This document shows, one piece after another, positions 37,031-49,743 of a DNA stretch of 64,000 bases. Made by a program: the position numbers and the translations under genes. Location: NCBI GenBank assembly GCA_948470475.1, contig OX419346.1, positions 2,709,231-2,773,230 of the forward strand, given 5' to 3'. The DNA is from Galaxea fascicularis (lineage: Eukaryota > Cnidaria > Anthozoa > Scleractinia > Euphylliidae). The notes below the pieces were generated by a model that was given only the letters and a program-made list of their open reading frames with translations, was not told where the DNA came from and ran no database searches. Positions within the stretch are counted from its first letter, which is position 1, and each line of letters starts with the position of its first letter.

Positions 37031-39294
37031 CTCTTTAAACTAGGCAAACTTTCAGCCAAATTCCAAATTTAACCCAAAACTGGCCAAAAGCATGGGTTAA
37101 CCCCTTTGGGTTTTGGTCAAAATTTCAACTTTGCTGAAATCTTGCACACAGCTCAAATAAGAAGAGAAATAATGTTTTGGGAGTTTTTAGAAGCATTTCA
37201 ACATCATTTCTAGACCCCTCTTTGAACTAGGCACACTTTTAGCCAAATTCCAAATTTGACCCAAAACTGGCCAAAAGCATGGGTTAACCCCTTTGGGTTT
37301 TGGTCAAAATTTCAACTTTGCTGAAATCTTGCACACAGCTCAAATAAGAAGAGAAATAATGTTTTGGGAGTTTTTAGAAGCATTTCAACATCATTTCTAG
37401 ACTCCTCTTTGAACTAGGCAAACTTTAAGCCAAATTCCGAATTTGACCCAAAACTGGCCAAAAGCATGGGTTAACCCCTTTGGGTTTTGGTCAAAATTTC
37501 AACTTTGCTGAAATCTTGCACACAGCTCAAATAAGAAGAGAAATAATGTTTTGGGAGTTTTTAGAAGCATTTCAACATCATTTCTAGACTCCTCTTTGAA
37601 CTAGGCACACTTTTAGCCAAATTCCAAATTTGACCCAAAACTGGCCAAAAGCATGGGTTAACCCCTTTGGGTTTTGGTCAAAATTTCAACTTTGCTGAAA
37701 TCTTGCACACAGCTCAAATAAGAAGAGAAATAATGTTTTGGGAGTTTTTAGAAGCATTTCAACATCATTTCTAGACTTCTCTTTAAACTAGGCAAACTTT
37801 CAGCCAAATTCCAAATTTGACCCAAAACTGGCCAAAAGCATGGGTTAACCCCTTTGGGTTTTGGTCAAAATTTCAACTTTGCTGAAATCTTGCACACAGC
37901 TCAAATAAGAAGAGAAATAATGTTTTGGGAGTTTTTAGAAGCATTTCAACATCATTTCTAGACTCCTCTATGAACTAGGCACACTTTCAGCCAAATTCCA
38001 AATTTGACCCAAAACTGGCCAAAAGCATGGGTTAACCCCTTTGGGTTTTGGTCAAAATTTCAACTTTGCTGAAATCTTGCACACAGCTCAAATAAGAAGA
38101 GAAATAATGTTTTGGGAGTTTTTAGAAGCATTTCAACATCATTTCTAGACTCCTCTTTGAACTAGGCAAACTTTCAGCCAAATTCCAAATTTGACCCAAA
38201 ACTGGCCAAAAGCATGGGTTAACCCCTTTGGGTTTTGGTCAAAATTTCAACTTTGCTGAAATCTTGCACACAGCTCAAATAAGAAGAGAAATAATGTTTT
38301 GGGAGTTTTTAGAAGCATTTCAACATCATTTCTAGACTCCTCTTTGAACTAGGCAAACTTTCAGCCAAATTCCAAATTTGACCCAAAACTGGCCAAAAGC
38401 ATGGGTTAACCCCTTTGGGTTTTGGTCAAAATTTCAACTTTGCTGAAATCTTGCACACAGCTCAAATAAGAAGAGAAATAATGTTTTGGGAGTTTTTAGA
38501 AGCATTTCAACATCATTTCTAGACTCCTCTTTGAACTAGGCAAACTTTCAGCCAAATTCCAAATTTGACCCAAAACTGGCCAAAAGCATGGGTTAACCCC
38601 TTTGGGTTTTGGTCAAAATTTCAACTTTGCTGAAATCTTGCACACAGCTCAAATAAGAAGAGAAATAATGTTTTGGGAGTTTTTAGAAGCATTTCAACAT
38701 CATTTCTAGACTCCTCTTTGAACTAGGGAAACTTTCAGCCAAATTCCAAATTTGACCCAAAACTGGCCAAAAGCATGGGTTAACCCCTTTGGGTTTTGGT
38801 TAAAATTTCAACTTTGCTGAAATCTTGCACAAAGCTCAAATAAGAAGAGAAATAATGTTTTGGGAGTTTTTAGAAGCATTTCAACATTATTTCTAGACTC
38901 CTCTTTGAACTAGGCAAACTTTCAGCCAAATTCCAAATTTGACCCAAAACTGGCCAAAAGCATGGGTTAACCCCTTTGGGTTTTGGTCAAAATTTCAACT
39001 TTGCTGAAATCTTGCACACAGCTCAAATAAGAAGAGAAATAATGTTTTGGGAGTTTTTAGAAGCATTTCAACATTATTTCTAGACTCCTCTTTGAACTAG
39101 GCAAACTTTCAGCCAAATTCCAAATTTGACCCAAAACTGGCCAAAAGCATGGGTTAACCCCTTTGGGTTTTGGTCAAAATTTCAACTTTGCTGAAATCTT
39201 GCACACAGCTCAAATAAGAAGAGAAATAATGTTTTGGGAGTTTTTAGAAGCATTTCAACATCATTTCTAGACTCCTCTTTGAACTAGGCACACT

Positions 39295-42200
39295 TTTAGC
39301 CAAATTCCAAATTTGACCCAAAACTGGCCAAAAGCATGGGTTAACCCCTTTGGGTTTTGGTCAAAATTTTAACTTTGCTGAAATCTTGCACACAGCTCAA
39401 ATAAGAAGAGAAATAATGTTTTGGGAGTTTTTAGAAGCATTTCAACATCATTTCTAGACTCCTCTTTGAACTAGGCAAACTTTCAGCCAAATTCCAAATT
39501 TGACCCAAAACTGGCCAAAAGCATGGGTTAACCCCTTTGGGTTTTGGTCAAAATTTCAACTTTGCTGAAATCTTGCACACAGCTCAAATAAGAAGAGAAA
39601 TAATGTTTTGGGAGTTTTTAGAAGCATTTCAACATCATTTCTAGACTCCTCTTTAAACTAGGCAAACTTTCAGCCAAATTCCAAATTTGACCCAAAACTG
39701 GCCAAAAGCATGGGTTAACCCCTTTGGGTTTTGGTCAAAATTTCAACTTTGCTGAAATCTTGCACACAGCTCAAATAAGAAGAGAAATAATGTTTTGGGA
39801 GTTTTTAGAAGCATTTCAACATCATTTCTAGACTCTTCTTTGAACTAGGCAAACTTTCAGCCAAATTCCAAATTTGACCCAAAACTGGCCAAAAGCATGG
39901 GTTAACCCCTTTGGGTTTTGGTCAAAATTTCAACTTTGCTGAAATCTTGCACACAGCTCAAATAAGAAGAGAAATAATGTTTTGGGAGTTTTTAGAAGCA
40001 TTTCAACATCATTTCTAGACTCCTCTTTGAACTAGGCAAACTTTCAGCCAAATTCCAAATTTGACCCAAAACTGGCCAAAAGCATGGGTTAACCCCTTTG
40101 GGTTTTGGTCAAAATTTCAACTTTGCTGAAATCTTGCACACAGCTCAAATAAGAAGAGAAATAATGTTTTGGGAGTTTTTAGAAGCATTTCAACATCATT
40201 TCTAGACTCCTCTTTGAACTAGGCAAACTTTCAGCCAAATTCCAAATTTGACCCAAAACTGGCCAAAAGCATGGGTTAACCCCTTTGGGTTTTGGTCAAA
40301 ATTTCAACTTTGCTGAAATCTTGCACACAGCTCAAATAAGAAGAGAAATAATGTTTTGGGAGTTTTTAGAAGCATTTCAACATCATTTCTAGACTCCTCT
40401 TTGAACTAGGCAAACTTTCAGCCAAATTCCAAATTTGACCCAAAACTGGCCAAAAGCATGGGTTAACCCCTTTGGGTTTTGGTCAAAATTTCAACTTTGC
40501 TGAAATCTTGCACACAGCTCAAATAAGAAGAGAAATAATGTTTTGGGAGTTTTTAGAAGCATTTCAACATTATTTCTAGACTCCTCTTTGAACTAGGCAA
40601 ACTTTCAGCCAAATTCCAAATCTGACCCAAAACTGGCCAAAAGCATGGGTTAACCCCTTTGGGTTTTGGTCAAAATTTCAACTTTGCTGAAATCTTGCAC
40701 ACAGCTCAAATAAGAAGAGAAATAATGTTTTGGGAGTTTTTAGAAGCATTTCAACATCATTTCTAGACTCCTCTTTGAACTAGGCACACTTTTAGCCAAA
40801 TTCCAAATTTGACCCAAAACTGGCCAAAAGCATGGGTTAACCCCTTTGGGTTTTGGTCAAAATTTTAACTTTGCTGAAATCTTGCACACAGCTCAAATAA
40901 GAAGAGAAATAATGTTTTGGGAGTTTTTAGAAGCATTTCAACATCATTTCTAGACTCCTCTTTGAACTAGGCAAACTTTCAGCCAAATTCCAAATTTGAC
41001 CCAAAACTGGCCAAAAGCATGGGTTAACCCCTTTGGGTTTTGGTCAAAATTTCAACTTTGCTGAAATCTTGCACACAGCTCAAATAAGAAGAGAAATAAT
41101 GTTTTGGGAGTTTTTAGAAGCATTTCAACATCATTTCTAGACTCCTCTTTGAGCTAGGCAAACTTTCAGCCAAATTCCAAATTTAACCCAAAACTGGCCA
41201 AAAGCATGGGTTAACCCCTTTGGGTTTTGGTCAAAATTTCAACTTTGCTGAAATCTTGCACACAGCTCAAATAAGAAGAGAAATAATGTTTTGGGAGTTT
41301 TTAGAAGCATTTCAACATCATTTCTAGACTCCTCTTTAAACTAGGCAAACTTTCAGCCAAATTCCAAATTTGACCCAAAACTGGCCAAAAGCATGGGTTA
41401 ACCCCTTTGGGTTTTGGTCAAAATTTCAACTTTGCTGAAATCTTGCACACAGCTCAAATAAGAAGAGAAATAATGTTTTGGGAGTTTTTAGAAGCATTTC
41501 AACATCATTTCTAGACTCTTCTTTGAACTAGGCAAACTTTCAGCCAAATTCCAAATTTGACCCAAAACTGGCCAAAAGCATGGGTTAACCCCTTTGGGTT
41601 TTGGTCAAAATTTCAACTTTGCTGAAATCTTGCACACAGCTCAAATAAGAAGAGAAATAATGTTTTGGGAGTTTTTAGAAGCATTTCAACATCATTTCTA
41701 GACTCCTCTTTGAACTAGGCAAACTTTTAGCCAAATTCCAAATTTGACCCAAAACTGGCCAAAAGCATGGGTTAACCCCTTTGGGTTTTGGTCAAAATTT
41801 CAACTTTGCTGAAATCTTGCACACAGCTCAAATAAGAAGAGAAATAATGTTTTGGGAGTTTTTAGAAGCATTTCAACATTATTTCTAGACTCCTCTTTGA
41901 ACTAGGCAAACTTTCAGCCAAATTCCAAATCTGACCCAAAACTGGCCAAAAGCATGGGTTAACCCCTTTGGGTTTTGGTCAAAATTTCAACTTTGCTGAA
42001 ATCTTGCACACAGCTCAAATAAGAAGAGAAATAATGTTTTGGGAGTTTTTAGAAGCATTTCAACATCATTTCTAGACTCCTCTTTGAACTAGGCACACTT
42101 TTAGCCAAATTCCAAATTTGACCCAAAACTGGCCAAAAGCATGGGTTAACCCCTTTGGGTTTTGGTCAAAATTTTAACTTTGCTGAAATCTTGCACACAG

Positions 42201-42300
42201 CTCAAATAAGAAGAGAAATAATGTTTTGGGAGTTTTTAGAAGCATTTCAACATCATTTCTAGACTCCTCTTTGAACTAGGCAAACTTTCAGCCAAATTCC
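39295..42300 (+). repeat. 8-mer / 7-mer higher-order repeat
   Basis: GGTCAAAATTTTAAC has its T run at 39367, 40863 and 42172, giving spacings of 1,496 (eight monomers) and 1,309 (seven). The inner markers keep their order: CTCTTTAAAC, GACTCTTCTTT (about 39834 and 41516), ACATTATT, AAATCTGACCC (40622 and 41931, 1,309 apart), then CACTTTTAGCC. The second copy lost two plain units and has a GAGCTAGG/TTTAACCC unit (about 41152) that the first lacks. That unit resembles those of the 34-37 kb block. Confidence 0.85.
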
Positions 42301-44141
42301 AAATTTGACCCAAAACTGGCCAAAAGCATGGGTTAACCCCTTTGGGTTTTGGTCAAAATTTCAACTTTGCTGAAATCTTGCACACAGCTCAAATAAGAAG
42401 AGAAATAATGTTTTGGGAGTTTTTAGAAGCATTTCAACATTATTTCTAGACTCCTCTTTGAACTAGGCAAACTTTCAGCCAAATTCCAAATTTAACCCAA
42501 AACTGGCCAAAAGCATGGGTTAACCCCTTTGGGTTTTGGTCAAAATTTCAACTTTGCTGAACTCTTGCACACAGCTCAAATAAGAAGAGAAATAATGTTT
42601 TGGGAGTTTTTAGAAGCATTTCAACATCATTTCTAGACTCCTCTTTGAACTAGGCACACTTTTAGCCAAATTCCAAATTTAACCCAAAACTGGCCAAAAG
42701 CATGGGTTAACCCCTTTGGGTTTTGGTCAAAATTTCAACTTTGCTGAAATCTTGCACACAGCTCAAATAAGAAGAGAAATAATGTTTTGGGAGTTTTTAG
42801 AAGCATTTCAACATCATTTCTAGACTTCTCTTTAAACTAGGCAAACTTTCAGCCAAATTCCAAATTTGACCCAAAACTGGCCAAAAGCATGGGTTAACCC
42901 CTTTGGGTTTTGGTCAAAATTTCAACTTTGCTGAAATCTTGCACACAGCTCAAATAAGAAGAGAAATAATGTTTTGGGAGTTTTTAGAAGCATTTCAACA
43001 TCATTTCTAGACTCTTCTTTGAACTAGGCAAACTTTCAGCCAAATTCCCAATTTGACCCAAAACTGGCCAAAAGCATGGGTTAACCCCTTTGGGTTTTGG
43101 TCAAAATTTCAACTTTGCTGAAATCTTGCACACAGCTCAAATAAGAAGAGAAATAATGTTTTGGGAGTTTTTAGAAGCATTTCAACATCATTTCTAGACT
43201 CCTCTTTGAACTAGGCACACTTTTAGCCAAATTCCAAATTTAACCCAAAACTGGCCAAAAGCATGGGTTAACCCCTTTGGGTTTTGGTCCAAATTTCAAC
43301 TTTGCTGAAATCTTGCACACAGCTCAAATAAGAAGAGAAATATTGTTTTGGGAGTTTTTAGAAGCATTTCAACATCATTTCTAGACTTCTCTTTAAACTA
43401 GGCAAACTTTCAGCCAAATTCCAAATTTGACCCAAAACTGGCCAAAAGCATGGGTTAACCCCTTTGGGTTTTGGTCAAAATTTCAACTTTGCTGAAATCT
43501 TGCACACAGCTCAAATAAGAAGAGAAATAATGTTTTGGGAGTTTTTAGAAGCATTTCAACATCATTTCTAGACTCCTCTATGAACTAGGCACACTTTCAG
43601 CCAAATTCCAAATTTGACCCAAAACTGGCCAAAAGCATGGGTTAACCCCTTTGGGTTTTGGTCAAAATTTCAACTTTGCTGAAATCTTGCACACAGCTCA
43701 AATAAGAAGAGAAATAATGTTTTGGGAGTTTTTAGAAGCATTTCAACATCATTTCTAGACTCCTCTTTGAACTAGGCACACTTTCAGCCAAATTCCAAAT
43801 TTGACCCAAAACTGGCCAAAAGCATGGGTTAACCCCTTTGGGTTTTGGTCAAAATTTCAACTTTGCTGAAATCTTGCACACAGCTCAAATAAGAAGAGAA
43901 ATAATGTTTTGGGAGTTTTTAGAAGCATTTCAACATCATTTCTAGACTCCTCTTTGAACTAGGCACACTTTCAGCCAAATTCCAAATTTGACCCAAAACT
44001 GGCCAAAAGCATGGGTTAACCCCTTTGGGTTTTGGTCAAAATTTCAACTTTGCTGAAATCTTGCACACAGCTCAAATAAGAAGAGAAATAATGTTTTGGG
44101 AGTTTTTAGAAGCATTTCAACATCATTTCTAGACTCCTCTA

Positions 44142-46385
44142 TGAACTAGGCACACTTTCAGGCAAATTCCAAATTTGACCCAAAACTGGCCAAAAGCATG
44201 GGTTAACCCCTTTGGGTTTTGGTCAAAATTTCAACTTTGCTGAAATCTTGCAAACAGCTCAAATAAGAAGAGAAATAATGTTTTGGGAGTTTTTAGAAGC
44301 ATTTCAACATCATTTCTAGACTCCTCTTTGAACTAGGCAAACTTTCAGCCAAATTCCAAATTTGACCCAAAACTGGCCAAAAGCATGGGTTAACCCCTTT
44401 GGGTTTTGGTCAAAATTTCAACTTTGCTGAAATCTTGCACACAGCTCAAATAAGAAGAGAAATAATGTTTTGGGAGTTTTTAGAAGCATTTCAACATCAT
44501 TTCTAGACTCCTCTTTGAGTTAGGCACACTTTCAGCCAAATTCCAAATTTAACCCAAAACTGGCCAAAAGCATGGGTTAACCCCTTTGGGTTTTGGTCAA
44601 AATTTCAACTTTGCTGAAATCTTGCACACAGCTCAAATAAGAAGAGAAATAATGTTTTGGGAGTTTTTAGAAGCATTTCAACATCATTTCTAGACTTCTC
44701 TTTAAACTAGGCAAACTTTCAGCCAAATTCCAAATTTGACCCAAAACTGGCCAAAAGCATGGGTTAACCCCTTTGGGTTTTGGTCAAAATTTCAACTTTG
44801 CTGAAATCTTGCACACAGCTCAAATAAGAAGAGAAATAATGTTTTGGGAGTTTTTAGAAGCATTTCAACATCATTTCTAGACTCCTCTATGAACTAGGCA
44901 CACTTTCAGGCAAATTCCAAATTTGACCCAAAACTGGCCAAAAGCATGGGTTAACCCCTTTGGGTTTTGGTCAAAATTTCAACTTTGCTGAAATCTTGCA
45001 CACAGCTCAAATAAGAAGAGAAATAATGTTTTGGGAGTTTTTAGAAGCATTTAAACATCATTTCTAGACTCCTCTTTGAACTAGGCACACTTTCAGCCAA
45101 ATTCCAAATTTGACCCAAAACTGGCCAAAAGCATGGGTTAACCCCTTTGGGTTTTGGTCAAAATTTCAACTTTGCTGAAATCTTGCACACAGCTCAAATA
45201 AGAAGAGAAATAATGTTTTGGGAGTTTTTAGAAGCATTTCAACATCATTTCTAGACTCCTCTTTGAGTTAGGCACACTTTCAGCCAAATTCCAAATTTAA
45301 CCCAAAACTGGCCAAAAGCATGGGTTAACCCCTTTGGGTTTTGGTCAAAATTTCAACTTTGCTGAAATCTTGCACACAGCTCAAATAAGAAGAGAAATAA
45401 TGTTTTGGGAGTTTTTAGAAGCATTTCAACATCATTTCTAGACTTCTCTTTAAACTAGGCAAACTTTCAGCCAAATTCCAAATTTGACCCAAAACTGGCC
45501 AAAAGCATGGGTTAACCCCTTTGGGTTTTGGTCAAAATTTCAACTTTGCTGAAATCTTGCACACAGCTCAAATAAGAAGAGAAATAATGTTTTGGGAGTT
45601 TTTAGAAGCATTTCAACATCATTTCTAGACTCCTCTATGAACTAGGCACACTTTCAGGCAAATTCCAAATTTGACCCAAAACTGGCCAAAAGCATGGGTT
45701 AACCCCTTTGGGTTTTGGTCAAAATTTCAACTTTGCTGAAATCTTGCACACAGCTCAAATAAGAAGAGAAATAATGTTTTGGGAGTTTTTAGAAGCATTT
45801 AAACATCATTTCTAGACTCCTCTTTGAACTAGGCACACTTTCAGCCAAATTCCAAATTTGACCCAAAACTGGCCAAAAGCATGGGTTAACCCCTTTGGGT
45901 TTTGGTCAAAATTTCAACTTTGCTGAAATCTTGCACACAGCTCAAATAAGAAGAGAAATAATGTTTTGGGAGTTTTTAGAAGCATTTCAACATCATTTCT
46001 AGACTCCTCTTTGAGTTAGGCACACTTTTAGCCAAATTCCAAATTTAACCCAAAACTGGCCAAAAGCATGGGTTAACCCCTTTGGGTTTTGGTCAAAATT
46101 TCAACTTTGCTGAAATCTTGCACACAGCTCAAATAAGAAGAGAAATAATGTTTTGGGAGTTTTTAGAAGCATTTCAACATCATTTCTAGACTCCTCTTTG
46201 AACTAGGCACACTTTTAGCCAAATTCCAAATTTAACCCAAAACTGGCCAAAAGCATGGGTTAACCCCTTTGGGTTTTGGTCAAAATTTCAACTTTGCTGA
46301 AATCTTGCACACAGCTCAAATAAGAAGAGAAATAATGTTTTGGGAGTTTTTAGAAGCATTTCAACATCATTTCTAGACTTCTCTT
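44142..46385 (+). repeat. 748-bp 4-mer higher-order repeat, three copies
   Basis: CTTTCAGGCAAAT is found at 44161, 44909 and 45657, and GAGTTAGGC at about 44517, 45265 and 46013, all exactly 748 bp apart. Each copy reads CTATGAAC/CAGGCAAAT unit, plain unit, GAGTTAGG/TTTAACCC unit, CTTCTCTTTAAAC unit. GCATTTAAACATC is shared only by copies 2 and 3 (about 45049, 45797). Copy 3 has an extra CACTTTTAGCC/TTTAACCC unit before its CTTCTCTTTAAAC unit (46381). The same unit types recur singly at 47.1-49.4 kb. Confidence 0.88.
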
Positions 46386-49300
46386 TAAACTAGGCAAACT
46401 TTCAGCCAAATTCCAAATTTGACCCAAAACTGGCCAAAAGCATGGGTTAACCCCTTTGGGTTTTGGTCAAAATTTCAACTTTGCTGAAATCTTGCACACA
46501 GCTCAAATAAGAAGAGAAATAATGTTTTGGGAGTTTTTAGAAGCATTTCAACATCATTTCTAGACTCCTCTTTAAACTAGGCACACTTTTAGCCAAATTC
46601 CAAATTTGACCCAAAACTGGCCAAAAGCATGGGTTAACCCCTTTGGGTTTTGGTCAAAATTTCAACTTTGCTGAAATCTTGCACACAGCTCAAATAAGAA
46701 GAGAAATAATGTTTTGGGAGTTTTTAGAAGCATTTCAACATCATTTCTAGACTCCTCTTTGAACTAGGCAAACTTACACCCAAATTCCAAATTTGACCCA
46801 AAACTGGCCAAAAGCATGGGTTAACCCCTTTGGGTTTTGGTCAAAATTTCAACTTTGCTGAAATCTTGCACACAGCTCAAATAAGAAGAGAAATAATGTT
46901 TTGGGAGTTTTTAGAAGCATTTCAACATCATTTCTAGACTCCTCTTTGAACTAGGCACACTTTTAGCCAAATTCCAAATTTAACCCAAAACTGGCCAAAA
47001 GCATGGGTTAACCCCTTTGGGTTTTGGTCAAAATTTCAACTTTGCTAAAATCTTGCACACAGCTCAAATAAGAAGAGAAATATTGTTTTGGGAGTTTTTA
47101 GAAGCATTTCAACATCATTTCTAGACTTCTCTTTAAACTAGGCAAACTTTCAGCCAAATTCCAAATTTGACCCAAAACTGGCCAAAAGCATGGGTTAACC
47201 CCTTTGGGTTTTGGTCAAAATTTCAACTTTGCTGAAATCTTGCACACAGCTCAAATAAGAAGAGAAATAATGTTTTGGGAGTTTTTAGAAGCATTTCAAC
47301 ATCATTTCTAGACTCCTCTATGAACTAGGCACACTTTCAGCCAAATTCCAAATTTGACCCAAAACTGGCCAAAAGCATGGGTTAACCCCTTTGGGTTTTG
47401 GTCAAAATTTCAACTTTGCTGAAATCTTGCACACAGCTCAAATAAGAAGAGAAATAATGTTTTGGGAGTTTTTAGAAGCATTTCAACATCATTTCTAGAC
47501 TCCTCTTTGAACTAGGCACACTTTCAGCCAAATTCCAAATTTGACCCAAAACTGGCCAAAAGCATGGGTTAACCCCTTTGGGTTTTGGTCAAAATTTCAA
47601 CTTTGCTGAAATCTTGCACACAGCTCAAATAAGAAGAGAAATAATGTTTTGGGAGTTTTTAGAAGCATTTCAACATCATTTCTAGACTCCTCTTTGAACT
47701 AGGCAAACTTTCAGCCAAATTCCAAATTTGACCCAAAACTGGCCAAAAGCATGGGTTAACCCCTTTGGGTTTTGGTCAAAATTTCAACTTTGCTGAAATC
47801 TTGCACACAGCTCAAATAAGAAGAGAAATAATGTTTTGGGAGTTTTTAGAAGCATTTCAACATCATTTCTAGACTCCTCTTTGAACTAGGCAAACTTTCA
47901 CCCAAATTCCAAATTTGACCCAAAACTGGCCAAAAGCATGGGTTAACCCCTTTGGGTTTTGGTCAAAATTTCAACTTTGCTGAAATCTTGCACACAGCTC
48001 AAATAAGAAGAGAAATAATGTTTTGGGAGTTTTTAGAAGCATTTCAACATCATTTCTAGACTCCTCTTTGAACTAGGCACACTTTTAGCCAAATTCCAAA
48101 TTTAACCCAAAACTGGCCAAAAGCATGGGTTAACCCCTTTGGGTTTTGGTCAAAATTTCAACTTTGCTGAAATCTTGCACACAGCTCAAATAAGAAGAGA
48201 AATATTGTTTTGGGAGTTTTTAGAAGCATTTCAACATCATTTCTAGACTTCTCTTTAAACTAGGCAAACTTTCAGCCAAATTCCAAATTTGACCCAAAAC
48301 TGGCCAAAAGCATGGGTTAACCCCTTTGGGTTTTGGTCAAAATTTCAACTTTGCTGAAATCTTGCACACAGCTCAAATAAGAAGAGAAATAATGTTTTGG
48401 GAGTTTTTAGAAGCATTTCAACATCATTTCTAGACTCCTCTTTGAACTAGGCACACTTTTAGCCAAATTCCAAATTTAACCCAAAACTGGCCAAAAGCAT
48501 GGGTTAACCCCTTTGGGTTTTGGTCAAAATTTCAACTTTGCTGAAATCTTGCACACAGCTCAAATAAGAAGAGAAATAATGTTTTGGGAGTTTTTAGAAG
48601 CATTTCAACATCATTTCTAGACTCCTCTTTGAACTAGGCACACTTTCAGCCAAATTCCAAATTTGACCCAAAACTGGCCAAAAGCATGGGTTAACCCCTT
48701 TGGGTTTTGGTCAAAATTTCAACTTTGCTGAAATCTTGCACACAGCTCAAATAAGAAGAGAAATAATGTTTTGGGAGTTTTTAGAAGCATTTCAACATCA
48801 TTTCTAGACTCCTCTTTGAACTAGGCACACTTTTAGCCAAATTCCAAATTTAACCCAAAACTGGCCAAAAGCATGGGTTAACCCCTTTGGGTTTTGGTCA
48901 AAATTTCAACTTTGCTGAAATCTTGCACACAGCTCAAATAAGAAGAGAAATAATGTTTTGGGAGTTTTTAGAAGCATTTCAACATCATTTCTAGACTTCT
49001 CTTTAAACTAGGCAAACTTTCAGCCAAATTCCAAATTTGACCCAAAACTGGCCAGAAGCATGGGTTAACCCCTTTGGGTTTTGGTCAAAATTTCAACTTT
49101 GCTGAAATCTTGCACACAGCTCAAATAAGAAGAGAAATAATGTCTTGGGAGTTTTTAGAAGCATTTCAACATCATTTCTAGACTCCTCTATGAACTAGGC
49201 ACACTTTCAGGCAAATTCCAAATTTGACCCAAAACTGGCCAAAAGCATGGGTTAACCCCTTTGGGTTTTGGTCAAAATTTCAACTTTGCTGAAATCTTGC

Positions 49301-49743
49301 ACACAGCTCAAATAAGAAGAGAAATAATGTTTTGGGAGTTTTTAGAAGCATTTCAACATCATTTCTAGACTCCTCTTTGAGCTAGGCAAACTTTCAGCCA
49401 AATTCCAAATTTAACCCAAAACTGGCCAAAAGCATGGGTTAACCCCTTTGGGTTTTGGTCAAAATTTCAACTTTGCTGAAATCTTGCACACAGCTCAAAT
49501 AAGAAGAGAAATAATGTTTTGGGAGTTTTTAGAAGCATTTCAACATCATTTCTAGACTCCTCTTTGAACTAGGCAAACTTTCAGCCAAATTCCAAATTTG
49601 ACCCAAAACTGGCCAAAAGCATGGGTTAACCCCTTTGGGTTTTGGTCAAAATTTCAACTTTGCTGAAATCTTGCACACAGCTCAAATAAGAAGAGAAATA
49701 ATGTTTTGGGAGTTTTTAGAAGCATTTCAACATCATTTCTAGA